Shown: positions 23,782-32,660 of the stretch, piece after piece | How the letters are laid out: every line of letters begins with the position of its first letter | Numbering within the stretch: position 1 is the first letter of the stretch | Source: Aestuariivita sp. | GTDB taxonomy: Bacteria > Pseudomonadota > Alphaproteobacteria > Rhodobacterales > Rhodobacteraceae | Direction: 5' to 3' | Assembly (NCBI RefSeq): GCF_021404545.1 | Contig: NZ_JAAWWD010000002.1 | Coordinates: forward strand, 166,870 to 230,869 | DNA: 64,000 nucleotides | Notes under the pieces: generated by a model | The model's input: the letters and a program-made list of their open reading frames with translations, nothing else | What the model was told of the DNA's origin: nothing | Database searches by the model: none | Position numbers and translations under genes: made by a program

Positions 23782-25137
23782 ATGCACGATCACTCACGAG
23801 GAAAGGCGAACGGTGTAGAGCGGCTCTACCTCGACTTCGACAGCTTCTTCGCGACGGCCGAGCAGCATTTTAACCCAGCCCTGCGAGGCCGCTCGGTTGG
23901 TGTGGTGCCCTTGGATTCCCCGAACACAGGGTGCATCGCGATCAGTAAAGAGGCCAAGGCACTTGGTCTGAAGTCAAACGTCTCAATCAGGGACGCGAGA
24001 GTGGCAATACCCGATATGATATTCGTCGTCGCCCGACACGACGTTTACGTCCGATTGCACGACCGCATTCAACATGTGATCAACAGCTGCTTACCCGTCT
24101 CATATGTTCGGTCTATTGATGAGTTGGTGTGCGCCCTGCTGCCAAGTGAGGCGACACAGGGTGTTCATCTGGCCAACCGTATCAAGAGGGAGCTGAGCCG
24201 CAACTTTAGCGAGGTCTTGACCTGCTCCATTGGCATGGCTCCGACCGAGCTATTGGCGAAAATCGGCGCTGAGATGAACAAGCCCGATGGTTTCTGCCTG
24301 ATCACAGCGGCCGAGTTACCGGCGAAGCTGAACCATCTACCCCTGCAGAAACTTCCGGGGATATCGACAGGTATTCAGCAGCGGTTGGAAAACTGCGGCA
24401 TCAGGGACTTTGAGGCGTTATGGCGCATTGCGCCGAAACAAGCCCGGGCAATCTGGGGGAATGTGGAAGGAGAGCGGTTCTGGAACGGGTTGCATGGGTA
24501 CCACAGTGAGCGACCAGCGACGAAAAAAAGGATGTTCGGACACAGTCGAATGTTGCCACCGGACTTGCGCAACAAAGAGAAAATAGCCCTTTGCGCCCGA
24601 CAGCTTTGCTTCAGTGCCGCCCGCCGCCTTCGACGCACGGAATTTGTCGCAACGAAACTGACGCTTGGGTTTCGCGGAGGTGGATATCGCAGTGCGTCCG
24701 GCTCACGCACGGACGATCTGCGCTGGCATCAGGAACTATGCGTCGCACCCTCCCGAGATGACCGAACATTCCAGAAGGCACTGGCCGAAGGTTTGATGAA
24801 TGCCACACGTCAGAGAACATTCAAGCCGCGATCCGTCAGCGTCGTGTTGCACGGGCTACTGGATCCAGAAGAGATGACAGGCGATCTCTTCGATCTTGAA
24901 GCATCCAATGCTGGCCCTCCCAAATCAACATGCGACCGCAGACGCTGGGAACAGGTGAGCGACGTATTGGACCGGTTGCGTTCGGAATTTGGCCCCGACG
25001 CCATTTCACTGGGACCAAAAGCGACTGTCCCGGGCGGGTATCTTGGCGCGAAGATCGCGTTTGGGCGCATACCGGAGCGTGCAGACTTCAATAGCGCCCC
25101 AGTCCCGGACGAAGCCACACATTTCTGTTCGTTTTAA
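23782..25137 (+). CDS. Y-family DNA polymerase (DinB/UmuC-like)
   Basis: 451 residues from ATG 23782, with CAGGAG 6 nt upstream. The catalytic carboxylates are seen in YLDFDSFFATAEQ (Asp18) and SIDELV (Asp113/Glu114), with the palm motif SIGMAPTELLAKIGAEMNKP. A helix-hairpin-helix region (LPGISTGIQQRLENCGI) and a little-finger domain follow. Such enzymes copy across damaged template. The protein lacks the C-terminal beta-clamp motif expected at the very end of DinB. The SOS box upstream fits DNA-damage induction, and the photolyase genes follow. Confidence 0.9.
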   Translation: MHDHSRGKANGVERLYLDFDSFFATAEQHFNPALRGRSVGVVPLDSPNTGCIAISKEAKALGLKSNVSIRDARVAIPDMIFVVARHDVYVRLHDRIQHVINSCLPVSYVRSIDELVCALLPSEATQGVHLANRIKRELSRNFSEVLTCSIGMAPTELLAKIGAEMNKPDGFCLITAAELPAKLNHLPLQKLPGISTGIQQRLENCGIRDFEALWRIAPKQARAIWGNVEGERFWNGLHGYHSERPATKKRMFGHSRMLPPDLRNKEKIALCARQLCFSAARRLRRTEFVATKLTLGFRGGGYRSASGSRTDDLRWHQELCVAPSRDDRTFQKALAEGLMNATRQRTFKPRSVSVVLHGLLDPEEMTGDLFDLEASNAGPPKSTCDRRRWEQVSDVLDRLRSEFGPDAISLGPKATVPGGYLGAKIAFGRIPERADFNSAPVPDEATHFCSF

Positions 25138-25263
25138 ATGCCGTCTGGCGAGCTTAGTTTACACCAATAGGCTTCGAGTTAACGCGTACCGGCCGCATAG
25201 ACTAAGACGTGAGCTGGCTAGGACGGTTGCAAAGATCGCTAAGGTCGCACTCATGGAACGCAA

Positions 25264-26853
25264 GTGAATTCAAAACGTTCTATTGGGGATTTCTCTCTGA
25301 AAGTTGGCAATGTGACACTCGACACCCGCGGTGATACGCAACCATTTGACGACAAGACCCTGACAGTGGTCTGGTTTAAGCGTGATCTTCGAATGAATGA
25401 TCACGCTGCATTGGCTAATGCTGCGCAAAATGGACGCGTTCTCCCTGTCTACGTCGCCGAACCGGAGCATTGGGCCCTTCCCGACACGAGCTATCGCCAA
25501 TGGGAATTCATACGGGGCGCAGTTGAGAGCCTGAAGAAAGACATTGCCGAGCACGGCGGCAGGCTTTGCGTTATGTTGGGGTCGGTTCAAGAGGCGTTGG
25601 ACAGCATTCTAGCGACGCACGGCAGGTTTCGGCTTGTCGCTCACACGGAAACTGGGAACGCTTGGACGTTTGAGCGCGACAAGGCCGTCAGAGGCTGGTG
25701 CCGCGACCACGGCATCGTCTTTGACGAGTTTCAACAATATGGCGTCTGGCGCGGACGGTCGCTGGATCGAAACAAATGGGCAAAGAGCTGGGACAAGATG
25801 ATGTCCGAACCGCTCTTGCCTGTGCCATCGCAAATCTCATGGATAGCCCAGGGCAGCGATCAGGTACCAACAGCCGCCGATCTTGGATTGGACCGTGACG
25901 GCATAGTTGATCTACAGGCACCGGGCCGTCCCGCTGCGCTGCAGACGTTGAACTCATTTCTATATGATCGCGGCGAGCCCTATCAAAAGGCGATGTCGAG
26001 CCCGGAGACAGGGGAGACTGTCTGTTCGAGACTGTCGGCTCACCTTGTCGCAGGAAGCCTCTCTATGCGCGAGGTCTACCGGGCAACGCTGGCACGGCAG
26101 GAAGAAGTCGCCAGCCTTCCGAAGTCAGAACGCGGAACCTGGCCAAGTGCGATGAAATCCTTCATCGGGCGGCTGCACTGGCACTGCCATTTCATGCAAA
26201 AGCTGGAAGCGGAGCCGGAGATTGAATGGCTTCCCATGGCACGTCTCTACGAGGGCCTACGCCCCATACCAAATGACGATGCGTTGTTGAATGCCTTCGC
26301 AACTGGGCAGACCGGCTACCCTTTCGTTGATGCTTGCATGCGCTATCTCAAAGCCACGGGCTGGATCAATTTCCGTATGCGCGCAATGCTCATGTCATTT
26401 GCATCGTACAACCTCTGGCTTCCTTGGCAGCAGTCCGGAGAAGTCCTCGCCCGGTTGTTTACCGATTATGAGCCCGGCATTCATTGGCCGCAGAGCCAGA
26501 TGCAGGCAGGCGAAACGGGTATCAACGCCGTGCGTGTCTATTCACCGGTCAAGCAAGGGTATGATCAGGACCCAACCGGCGATTTCACGCGCCATTGGGT
26601 GCCCGAGCTTGCGAGCCTTGAGGGCAAGGCGCTGCAGGAACCCTGGACGCTGGACCAGCCACCTGCCGCTTATCCAAAGCCCGTCGTGGATCATCAGGAA
26701 ACAGCGCGTGAAGCAAAAAAGCGGATCTATGCGCTCCGTCGAACCGATGAAGCTCGGCAGGAATCCGAAGCGGTGTTTAAGAAGCACGGAAGCCGCAAAC
26801 CGCGTGAGCTTCGACAACCGCGCAAGAAAGCGAAGGCTGCCAAAAATGCATAA
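25264..26853 (+). CDS. Deoxyribodipyrimidine photolyase/cryptochrome family protein
   Basis: 529 residues from GTG 25264. The N-terminal antenna-binding domain begins at VVWFKRDLRMNDHAALANAA. The FAD-binding half contains the SFIGRLHWHCHFMQKLE helix, TGYPFVDACMRYLKATGWIN, the RMRAMLMSFASYNLWL stretch with its Trp residues, and IHWPQSQMQAGETGINAVRV. This layout is that of Rhodobacterales photolyase/cryptochrome proteins of the FeS-BCP neighbourhood; whether it repairs DNA or signals light cannot be told. A Lys/Arg-rich tail (RKPRELRQPRKKAKAAK) follows. It overlaps the next gene by 8 bp. Confidence 0.88.
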   Translation: MNSKRSIGDFSLKVGNVTLDTRGDTQPFDDKTLTVVWFKRDLRMNDHAALANAAQNGRVLPVYVAEPEHWALPDTSYRQWEFIRGAVESLKKDIAEHGGRLCVMLGSVQEALDSILATHGRFRLVAHTETGNAWTFERDKAVRGWCRDHGIVFDEFQQYGVWRGRSLDRNKWAKSWDKMMSEPLLPVPSQISWIAQGSDQVPTAADLGLDRDGIVDLQAPGRPAALQTLNSFLYDRGEPYQKAMSSPETGETVCSRLSAHLVAGSLSMREVYRATLARQEEVASLPKSERGTWPSAMKSFIGRLHWHCHFMQKLEAEPEIEWLPMARLYEGLRPIPNDDALLNAFATGQTGYPFVDACMRYLKATGWINFRMRAMLMSFASYNLWLPWQQSGEVLARLFTDYEPGIHWPQSQMQAGETGINAVRVYSPVKQGYDQDPTGDFTRHWVPELASLEGKALQEPWTLDQPPAAYPKPVVDHQETAREAKKRIYALRRTDEARQESEAVFKKHGSRKPRELRQPRKKAKAAKNA

Positions 26854-27688
26854 ATGGTCACCCGACATCGCCGATCGCATCCGCCCGCTCAATGCCGCGC
26901 CGCTCCAGAAGTCAGACGAAACCGCCTATGTGCTCTGTTGGCTGCAACAGACGCTGCGTGCGTGGGACAATCCGGCACTGGATGCTGCGATCGAGCTTGG
27001 CAACGCGCTAAGCCTCCCTGTGCTCGTCTATCACGGGGTCCGCGAAGACTACCCCTACGCGTCCGACCGGCTTCATGCGTTCTTGCTTAGTGCCAGTCGC
27101 GATCTGCAGCAGGGGTGTGAGCTGCGCGGATTGCGGTGCGTCAACTACGTTGAGCGGAAAGGGCGGCGTGAGAAGGGTCTGGTTTACCGTCTGGCTGAAC
27201 GTGCTGCCGCGGTTCTGACCGACGACCACCCTGTCTTTGTCGCACGTGAACAGGCCGATCGTTTTGCGAAGCGCTCGAAAGTTCCAGTGGTCGCTGTTGA
27301 TACCGCGCGGCTCGTCCCAACTCGTGACTTGCCCGATGGACTAACGACCACGCCGGCGTTCCGCAAAGCGAGTGGCACTTTACGTACCAGATACGAGGAG
27401 CATGCGCGAGATTTTGAACCGTCGGTTCCGCGGTTCGATGGCCACCTTAGTTTCGAAGATGAAGCCTTGGGAAGCAAGTCTGATGCCGAATTGTCGGAGA
27501 TCATCGCGAGTTGTGCGATTGACCACTCGTTACCCCCCTGCCCCGAATTTCCGCCAACGGCCGCGGCCGCAGATGCGACGCTAAACGAATTTGTCGATAC
27601 CGCGCTGAAGTCTTATCCCTATCGACGCAATATGCTCTGTCTGCATACCGACTATGGTTTGCACTCCCGCTGCATCGACCACACTTGA
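26846..27688 (+). pseudogene. Truncated class II CPD photolyase (N-terminal part only)
   Basis: 280 residues from ATG 26846, which overlaps the upstream stop. YVLCWLQQTLRAWDNPALDA, LPVLVYHGVREDYPYASDR and the FVAREQADRFAKR block match the N-terminal alpha/beta domain of class II photolyases (usually about 450-480 residues). The frame ends shortly after a YPYRRN motif, where an intact enzyme would run into S-x-LSPYLHFG and the FAD-binding half. No continuation is seen in any frame downstream. Without the FAD domain it cannot be an active photolyase. Confidence 0.72.
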
Positions 27689-27727
27689 AGAGTGCGGCAC
27701 TGAAACCGCGCAACCGAAAGAAAATTT

Positions 27728-27898
27728 ATGAACTCCCACATGACCTTCGCAACTGCGAGACAGGTTGATGCTGAACGTTATATTCTTATGGCCCGAGAGA
27801 TGCGCAGCAAATGCATCGCTCAGATACTAAGCGGCGGCGCGCAGAAGCTTCGCGCCATGTTCTCTCCGAGAATTGCGGCCCAAACGTCCGCCTCTTAA
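27728..27898 (+). CDS. Small protein of 56 residues, DUF1127-neighbour type
   Basis: ATG 27728 to TAA 27896-27898, with only a weak AAAGAAA upstream. MNSHMTFATARQVDAERYIL, MAREMRSKCIAQIL and a basic C-terminal half form one amphipathic helix. It resembles small Rhodobacter proteins located beside DUF1127 genes. The function is unknown. It is too short for most gene finders. Confidence 0.5.
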   Translation: MNSHMTFATARQVDAERYILMAREMRSKCIAQILSGGAQKLRAMFSPRIAAQTSAS

Positions 27899-27972
27899 AA
27901 GCTGGCTGGATATACCGGTGGCACGAGCGGCTATCGACTATCCCGGAGCAACCAATCCCTAAGACCTTGTCC

Positions 27973-27992
27973 TGTGGAGTTGCACCTCCACA
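27973..27992 (+). promoter_or_regulatory. 5' leader hairpin upstream of the DUF1127 gene
   Basis: TGTGGAG, 6-nt loop, CTCCACA, ending 20 bp before the DUF1127 start at 28013. It lies between the small-protein stop and the next start and could be a weak terminator/attenuator or mRNA processing stem. Confidence 0.4.
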
Positions 27993-28012
27993 CAGCCGAA
28001 AAGGCTAAAAAC

Positions 28013-28231
28013 ATGACGTTCCAGAACTTAACACTTTCACACCCATCGCACCGCATTTTGGAGGCATTCCGGCAATTTCGCGCAGAACTTGCGGGACATC
28101 GTCGAAACCGCGCTGTGTACAATCGTACTTTCACTGAGCTTTCAGCCATGTCCGACCGAGAATTGGTCGATATAGGTTTAAGCCGCGGGGATATTGAACA
28201 AATTGCTCAAGAAGCTGCCACTATGAGTTAG
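28013..28231 (+). CDS. DUF1127 (YjiS-like) small protein
   Basis: 72 residues from ATG 28013. The C-terminal half, ELSAMSDRELVDIGLSRGDI, is the DUF1127 signature. An Arg-rich helix precedes it (FRQFRAELAGHRRNRAVYNR). Members in Alphaproteobacteria bind RNA or affect phosphate and stress responses (for example CcaF1 in Rhodobacter). A start 13 codons earlier, at 27974, would lie within the hairpin, so the ATG at 28013 is preferred. Confidence 0.85.
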   Translation: MTFQNLTLSHPSHRILEAFRQFRAELAGHRRNRAVYNRTFTELSAMSDRELVDIGLSRGDIEQIAQEAATMS

Positions 28232-28305
28232 TACCGACACTTCGATTGTGACGCTTCGATTCCCGGGCTTGCTTTGCCAGTCAATGGCAGAAGGACAGTA
28301 CACTG

Positions 28306-29397
28306 ATGAAAAATATCAAGAACGGTGCCAATCATACTAAGAAGCGGCGCAAAGCTAAGACGGAACGCAAGCGCATCAACCTCGCCCTGCAGGGCGGTGG
28401 AGCCCACGGTGCCTTCACATGGGGGGTGCTAGATCGCATTCTGGACGATGGACGGCTGGAAATTGATGCGATTTCCGGCACTTCAGCTGGCGCGATGAAT
28501 GCCGTGGTATTGGCAGATGGCTTTACGAGCAGCGGTGCCGACGGTGCACGCGCAAAGCTCGAGGGTTTTTGGCGCTCAATGTCCGATGCCGCAAAGAACA
28601 GTCCAGTAAAACGCGCGCCAATCGACGTATTGATGGGAAACTGGAGCCTTGAGCGATCCTTGGGTTACCATGCGATGGATGCTATGACGCGGCTGTTTTC
28701 GCCCTATCAGCTCAACCCTCTTAATATGAATCCTTTGCGGGATGTGTTGGAAGACTGCGTCGATTTCTCCTGCGTACACAACTGCAACAGTATCAAGCTC
28801 TACGTGTCTGCAACCAACGTCGAAACCGGCAAGGTTAAGGTCTTTGATAGCCGTCATCTGACCTCTGACATGGTGATGGCTTCAGCTTGTCTGCCGAACG
28901 CCTTTCAGGCAGTGGTGATTGACGGTGTGCCTTACTGGGATGGCGGATACATGGGCAATCCCGCGCTTTTCCCTTTCCATTCCGGTAGCGACTGCGGCGA
29001 TATCGCGGTCATCCAGATCAACCCCGTGGAGCGTAAGGGTGTGCCCCGCACACCGCAGGAGATCCAGAACAGGCTCAACGAGATCGCATTCAACTCAAGC
29101 CTCCTAAAGGAACTCCGGGCGATTGATTTCGTCGCGCGTCTGATCGACGAGGGCAAGCTGGATGAGACGCAGTATCGCCGCGAGCGAATCCATATAATCG
29201 AAAACCAGAATGCCCTTATCCCGCTCGGAGCGTCATCCAAGATGAACACGGAGTGGGAATTTCTGATCCACCTGCGCGATCTGGGGCGCGAGACGGCGAC
29301 CCGGTGGATGGAGCTGCATTTCGATGATGTCGGCGAGCGTTCCACGGTCGATTTGCGCGCTATGTTCATGGATATTGGTTCGCAACACCAGGGGTGA
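28306..29397 (+). CDS. Patatin-like phospholipase
   Basis: 363 residues from ATG 28306. The patatin fold signatures are all present: oxyanion loop GGGAHG (30-35), nucleophile elbow GTSAG (Ser60) and the DGG motif with Asp212 (YWDGGYMGNP). A Lys/Arg-rich N-terminus (about 4-23) precedes the domain, with no signal peptide. It hydrolyses acyl chains from membrane or storage lipids; related alphaproteobacterial proteins act near PHA or stress loci. The last ~100 residues are family-typical. Confidence 0.92.
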   Translation: MKNIKNGANHTKKRRKAKTERKRINLALQGGGAHGAFTWGVLDRILDDGRLEIDAISGTSAGAMNAVVLADGFTSSGADGARAKLEGFWRSMSDAAKNSPVKRAPIDVLMGNWSLERSLGYHAMDAMTRLFSPYQLNPLNMNPLRDVLEDCVDFSCVHNCNSIKLYVSATNVETGKVKVFDSRHLTSDMVMASACLPNAFQAVVIDGVPYWDGGYMGNPALFPFHSGSDCGDIAVIQINPVERKGVPRTPQEIQNRLNEIAFNSSLLKELRAIDFVARLIDEGKLDETQYRRERIHIIENQNALIPLGASSKMNTEWEFLIHLRDLGRETATRWMELHFDDVGERSTVDLRAMFMDIGSQHQG

Positions 29398-29759
29398 CCC
29401 GAAACTAGGCACGGGACAGTTTGGCTCTTAAGTTTCCAACGGTTCTCTCGCGGGCAGATTGTCCGGCCTGACGGACCGCATTAGGCTGCGGTTCACTCCC
29501 TAGTGTACCTTACGTTGCGCTAGGAAGGATTTCGTTGGAGACGAAGTATTAGGTGTACGTGGAAGACGAAGACGTCCGTGGACAATATTACTGTTGAGAC
29601 AATCCCGCGACCTGATCATTAGATGTAGATTTTTGTTGGGCTGCAAATGAATGACAGCTTTTCCCGCCGCGCAGCAGCACTGTGAGTTTGGCATTTGCGG
29701 CAATCTTGCGCTGCGAGCGCACGCAGCATGAGTTTTGTCACGTCTGCTCTGGGCTTATT
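29398..29759. other. Intergenic region left of the IS1182-type element
   Basis: 362 bp with no convincing gene. Reverse-strand frames (29500-29703) have Cys-rich, non-protein-like composition (QCCCAAGKAVIHL). This type of sequence occurs as intergenic relic in Rhodobacterales. It is probably the ragged edge of the former plasmid or island sequence beside the insertion. Confidence 0.35.
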
Positions 29760-31284
29760 CTGTTGAAAAAGACTTCCTCGATTGGGCGCTAAGTTGCTGA
29801 TTCAATTCATTCCATAGGGAGGGATTGGCGATGATGGGACCGAGGCAGGAAGCACAAGCGGCGTTGTTCTATGAGTTCTCACTGGAAGATCATGTCCCGC
29901 AAGATCACCTGCTGCGCTCCATCGATCGGTTCGTCGATCTCGGCGGCATTCGGGCGCATCTCGCGGACTTCTATAGCCACATTGGTCGTCCCTCCATCGA
30001 TCCTGAACTGCTGATCCGCATGCTGCTGGTTGGGTATTGTTTTGGCATCAGGTCCGAGCGGCGGTTGTGCGAAGAGGTGCATCTGAACCTTGCCTACCGC
30101 TGGTTCTGTCGTCTTGATCTGAACGACCGGGTGCCCGATCATTCCACCTTCTCGAAGAACCGGCACGGACGGTTTCGGGAGAGCGAAGTGCTGCGCCATC
30201 TGTTCGAGACGACGGTGGAGCGGTGCATCGAAGAAGGCTTGGTCAGCGGCCAGCGCATGGCCATTGACGCCAGCCTGATCGAAGCTGATGCCAACAAACA
30301 GAACTCCACTCCGAAGGAAGAATGGGATGCTGCGGGCATCGATCCGGCCGAAGCGCCCCGTGCTGTGCGCGAGTATCTCGACACGTTAGACGAGGCTGCG
30401 TTTGGCGCAGCCAGCGAGGTTCAGCCGAAGTTTACCTCGCATTCTGATCCGGCAAGCCAGTGGACTGCTGCGCGCAAAGGGCCTGCGTTCTTTAGCTATT
30501 CCGACAACTATCTGATCGACACAGACCACGGCGTCATTGTCGACGTGGAAGCCACCCGATCAATCCGCCAAGCCGAAGTTGGATCGACCAAGACCATGCT
30601 GAGGCGCGCGAAGGCCAGGTTCGATCTGCATCCCGAGCGCCTGATCGCAGACACAGCCTATGGCACCGGGCCATTGCTAGGCTGGCTGGTCGACCGCAAG
30701 ATCGCGCCGCACATTCCGGTCTTTGACAAGTCCGGTCGCAACGATGGCACCTGGACCCGCGCCGACTTCGAATGGGATGCGGAGAACGATCAATACATCT
30801 GCCCCGAAGGTCACGCCCTGAAGCAATTCCGCCGCAACTATTCCGATCCGAACAGAGGGCCGACTGGCCAAGGCACAGCGCGCTATCGCGCCTTGAAGGA
30901 GGTCTGCCAGGCCTGTCCATCCAAAGCCAAATGCTGCCCGAATGCCGATGCCCGCAAGATCACCCGCGAGAAACACGAAGACGCCCGTCAGGTTGCCCGC
31001 GACATCGCCAAAACCCGCCAGTACAACATCTCGATGAAGCTCCGGAAGAAGGTCGAGATGCTCTTCGCCCACCTCAAACGCATTCTCGGGCTGGGACGTC
31101 TCCGATTACGCGGTCCATGCGGCGCAAACGACGAATTCCTCCTCGCCGCCACCACCCAGAACCTCCGCAAACTGGCCAAGATATTTCTTGCACCGCAGCA
31201 AACGCGCAAAGCCTGAAAGGAAAGGCACTCGCGCGCTTATTCCACTGCCATTTTCTGCGCCAGCAACACGTTTTTTTTCCACAG
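29760..31284 (+). mobile_element. IS1182-family insertion sequence (approx. 1525 bp)
   Basis: One transposase gene is bounded by imperfect inverted ends. The left end reads CTGTTGAAAAAGAC from 29760; the right end, read on the minus strand from 31284, is CTGTGGAAAAAAAAC. Outside the ends (left ...CTTATT, right TAATGG...) I see no target duplication. That fits an IS-mediated deletion rather than simple insertion: trbB is cut here and no trb sequence lies to the left. Confidence 0.75.
29825..31216 (+). CDS. IS1182-family transposase (DDE)
   Basis: 463 residues. The N-terminal domain reads QAALFYEFSLEDHVPQDHLL. A VGYCFGIRSERRLCEEVHLN block and the LDLNDRVPDHSTFSKNRHGR motif follow, then DDE residues in MAIDASLIEADANKQ, DTAYGTGPLLGWL, and a C-terminal KKVEMLFAHLKRILGLGRLR with the Glu. 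These are IS1182/IS1380-type features. The reading frame is complete and undamaged. Confidence 0.92.
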   Translation: MAMMGPRQEAQAALFYEFSLEDHVPQDHLLRSIDRFVDLGGIRAHLADFYSHIGRPSIDPELLIRMLLVGYCFGIRSERRLCEEVHLNLAYRWFCRLDLNDRVPDHSTFSKNRHGRFRESEVLRHLFETTVERCIEEGLVSGQRMAIDASLIEADANKQNSTPKEEWDAAGIDPAEAPRAVREYLDTLDEAAFGAASEVQPKFTSHSDPASQWTAARKGPAFFSYSDNYLIDTDHGVIVDVEATRSIRQAEVGSTKTMLRRAKARFDLHPERLIADTAYGTGPLLGWLVDRKIAPHIPVFDKSGRNDGTWTRADFEWDAENDQYICPEGHALKQFRRNYSDPNRGPTGQGTARYRALKEVCQACPSKAKCCPNADARKITREKHEDARQVARDIAKTRQYNISMKLRKKVEMLFAHLKRILGLGRLRLRGPCGANDEFLLAATTQNLRKLAKIFLAPQQTRKA

Positions 31285-31319
31285 TAATGGGATGTACCGG
31301 CTGCTTCACCCAGCAGGTT

Positions 31320-31517
31320 AGGCTGGAGCAGCTCATTCAGGAAGCCGTGGTCACTGTCCCGCGTGCGCTTATCGCCGAAACGATTGACCTTGTCGCCGTC
31401 CTGTCGGGGCGCGGCCCCGCACGCCGCCTCTCTGAACTGGCGCACGTCGAAGGCCTCGAATCCACCGGTGACTATCGTCTGTCCCCAGCAACCGACACCA
31501 GCAAAGGATCCCCTTGA
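31320..31517 (+). pseudogene. trbB: trbB, 3' end only (conjugal transfer ATPase)
   Basis: From about 31320, the frame RLEQLIQEAVVTVPRALIAE, followed by LVAVLSGRG and RRLSELAHVEGL, matches the C-terminus of TrbB, the VirB11-like hexameric ATPase that powers type IV secretion. Walker motifs and everything N-terminal are missing. The 35 bp between the IS end (31284) and 31320 match nothing I know. The stop at 31515-31517 overlaps the trbC start, preserving normal operon coupling. Confidence 0.85.
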
Positions 31518-31849
31518 TGTTCGTTCATGGAAAAACCATTCGCCGGGCATTCGACGCCCTTTGCATTTCCGCCTTGGTCTCGCTGACATTGGCCTCCCCC
31601 GCGCGGGCGGCAGGCTCCTCGATGCCCTGGGAGGCGCCGCTGCAGGCGATCCTCGAGTCCATCGAAGGTCCGGTCGCCAAGATCATCGCGGTAATGATCA
31701 TCATCATTACCGGCCTGACCCTCGCCTTCGGCGACAGCTCCGGTGGTGCGCGGCGGCTGATCCAGATCGTCTTCGGCATCTCCATCGCCTTCGCCGCGTC
31801 GAGCTTCTTCCTGTCATTCTTCTCCTTTGGCGGCGGGGCAGTGATCTGA
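31517..31849 (+). CDS. trbC: TrbC, VirB2-like pilin
   Basis: 110 residues from ATG 31517. A signal peptide (1-32, ending SPARAAG) is followed by two hydrophobic helices (about 53-72 and 81-105) separated by GDSSGGARR. This is the layout of TrbC/VirB2 conjugative pilins, which are processed and assemble into the mating pilus. It overlaps the trbB stop and the trbD start (ATGA). Confidence 0.9.
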   Translation: MFVHGKTIRRAFDALCISALVSLTLASPARAAGSSMPWEAPLQAILESIEGPVAKIIAVMIIIITGLTLAFGDSSGGARRLIQIVFGISIAFAASSFFLSFFSFGGGAVI

Positions 31850-32118
31850 TGCTCGATCCTGACGCCATCCCCGGCTTTGTCATCCCCGTCCACCGGGCTC
31901 TGACCGAACCGATCCTGCTTGCCGGTGCGCCGCGGTCCATCGCGATCCTCAACGGCACGCTTGCCGCCGCCATCGGGCTTGGGCTGCAACTCTGGCTGGT
32001 CGGTCTGCTGATCTGGATTACTGGCCATCTGGCGGCTGTCTGGGCAGCCAAACGCGATCCGCTTTTCGTCGATGTAGTGCGCCGCCATCTGCGTATTCCC
32101 GGCCATCTCGGGGTGTAA
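31849..32118 (+). CDS. trbD: TrbD, VirB3-like membrane protein
   Basis: 89 residues, ATG overlapping the trbC stop. The opening GFVIPVHRALTEPILLAGAP, a membrane hairpin (about 33-63), and the RDPLFVDVVRRHL tail are the TrbD/VirB3 signature. The protein joins the inner-membrane part of the mating channel, next to the VirB4/TrbE ATPase. Confidence 0.92.
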   Translation: MLDPDAIPGFVIPVHRALTEPILLAGAPRSIAILNGTLAAAIGLGLQLWLVGLLIWITGHLAAVWAAKRDPLFVDVVRRHLRIPGHLGV

Positions 32119-32121
32119 GCC

Positions 32122-32649
32122 ATGATGAACCTCGCCGAATACCGTCCCAAATGCTCCCATCTGGCCGATTTCCTGCCTTGGGCGGCGCTTGTCGGCGTGG
32201 GCGTTGTCCTGAACAAGGACGGCTCCTTACAGCGCACAGCGCGGTTCCGTGGTCCCGATCTCGACAGTGCAGTTCCTGCGGAACTGGTCGCCATCGCGGG
32301 CCGGATCAACAACGCGTTGCGGCGGCTCGGCTCTGGCTGGGCAGTCTTCGTCGAGGCGCAGCGCGTCCCGGCCCTCTCCTATCCGGACAGCCAGTTCCCC
32401 GATGCGGCGTCGGCCTTGGTCGAGGCAGAGCGCAAAGCACAGTTCGAAGAGGAAGGCACGCATTTCGAGTCGCGGTATTTCCTGACGTTGCTGTATCTGC
32501 CGCCCGCTGAAGAAGCGGCCCGCGCCGAGCGTTTCCTCTATGAAGGACGCGATCCTGAGAGCGGAGCCAACGCGCGCGAAACGCTGGCAGGCTTTCTGGA
32601 ACCCGGCACCGGCTATCAGCCGGGCAATGCACAGATGTTCCAGAACTGA
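32122..32649 (+). pseudogene. trbE: trbE, truncated/rearranged (VirB4-like ATPase), possible trbJ tail
   Basis: 175 residues start MMNLAEYRPKCSHLADFLPW and follow the TrbE N-terminus (FRGPDLDSAVPAELVA, then FVEAQR) to about GRDPESGANARETLAGF near residue 157. An intact TrbE (about 800 residues) should continue into the Walker A and B motifs. Instead, the frame changes to LEPGTGYQPGNAQMFQN and stops. Because trbK follows 11 bp later, where trbJ should have ended, the last ~17 codons may be the end of trbJ, joined in frame by a deletion. The TrbJ reading is inference. Confidence 0.78.
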
Positions 32650-32660
32650 GGTAAGCGATT

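Noticed and set aside
24989..25267. Forward frame of 92 residues ending at the photolyase start
   Set aside because: Mostly antisense-type or out-of-frame overlap with the polymerase gene; only the last ~30 residues are free, without a start codon or ribosome site.
29500..29703. Reverse-strand 67-residue frame left of the IS1182-type element
   Set aside because: Cys run and no start context; looks like non-coding relic sequence.
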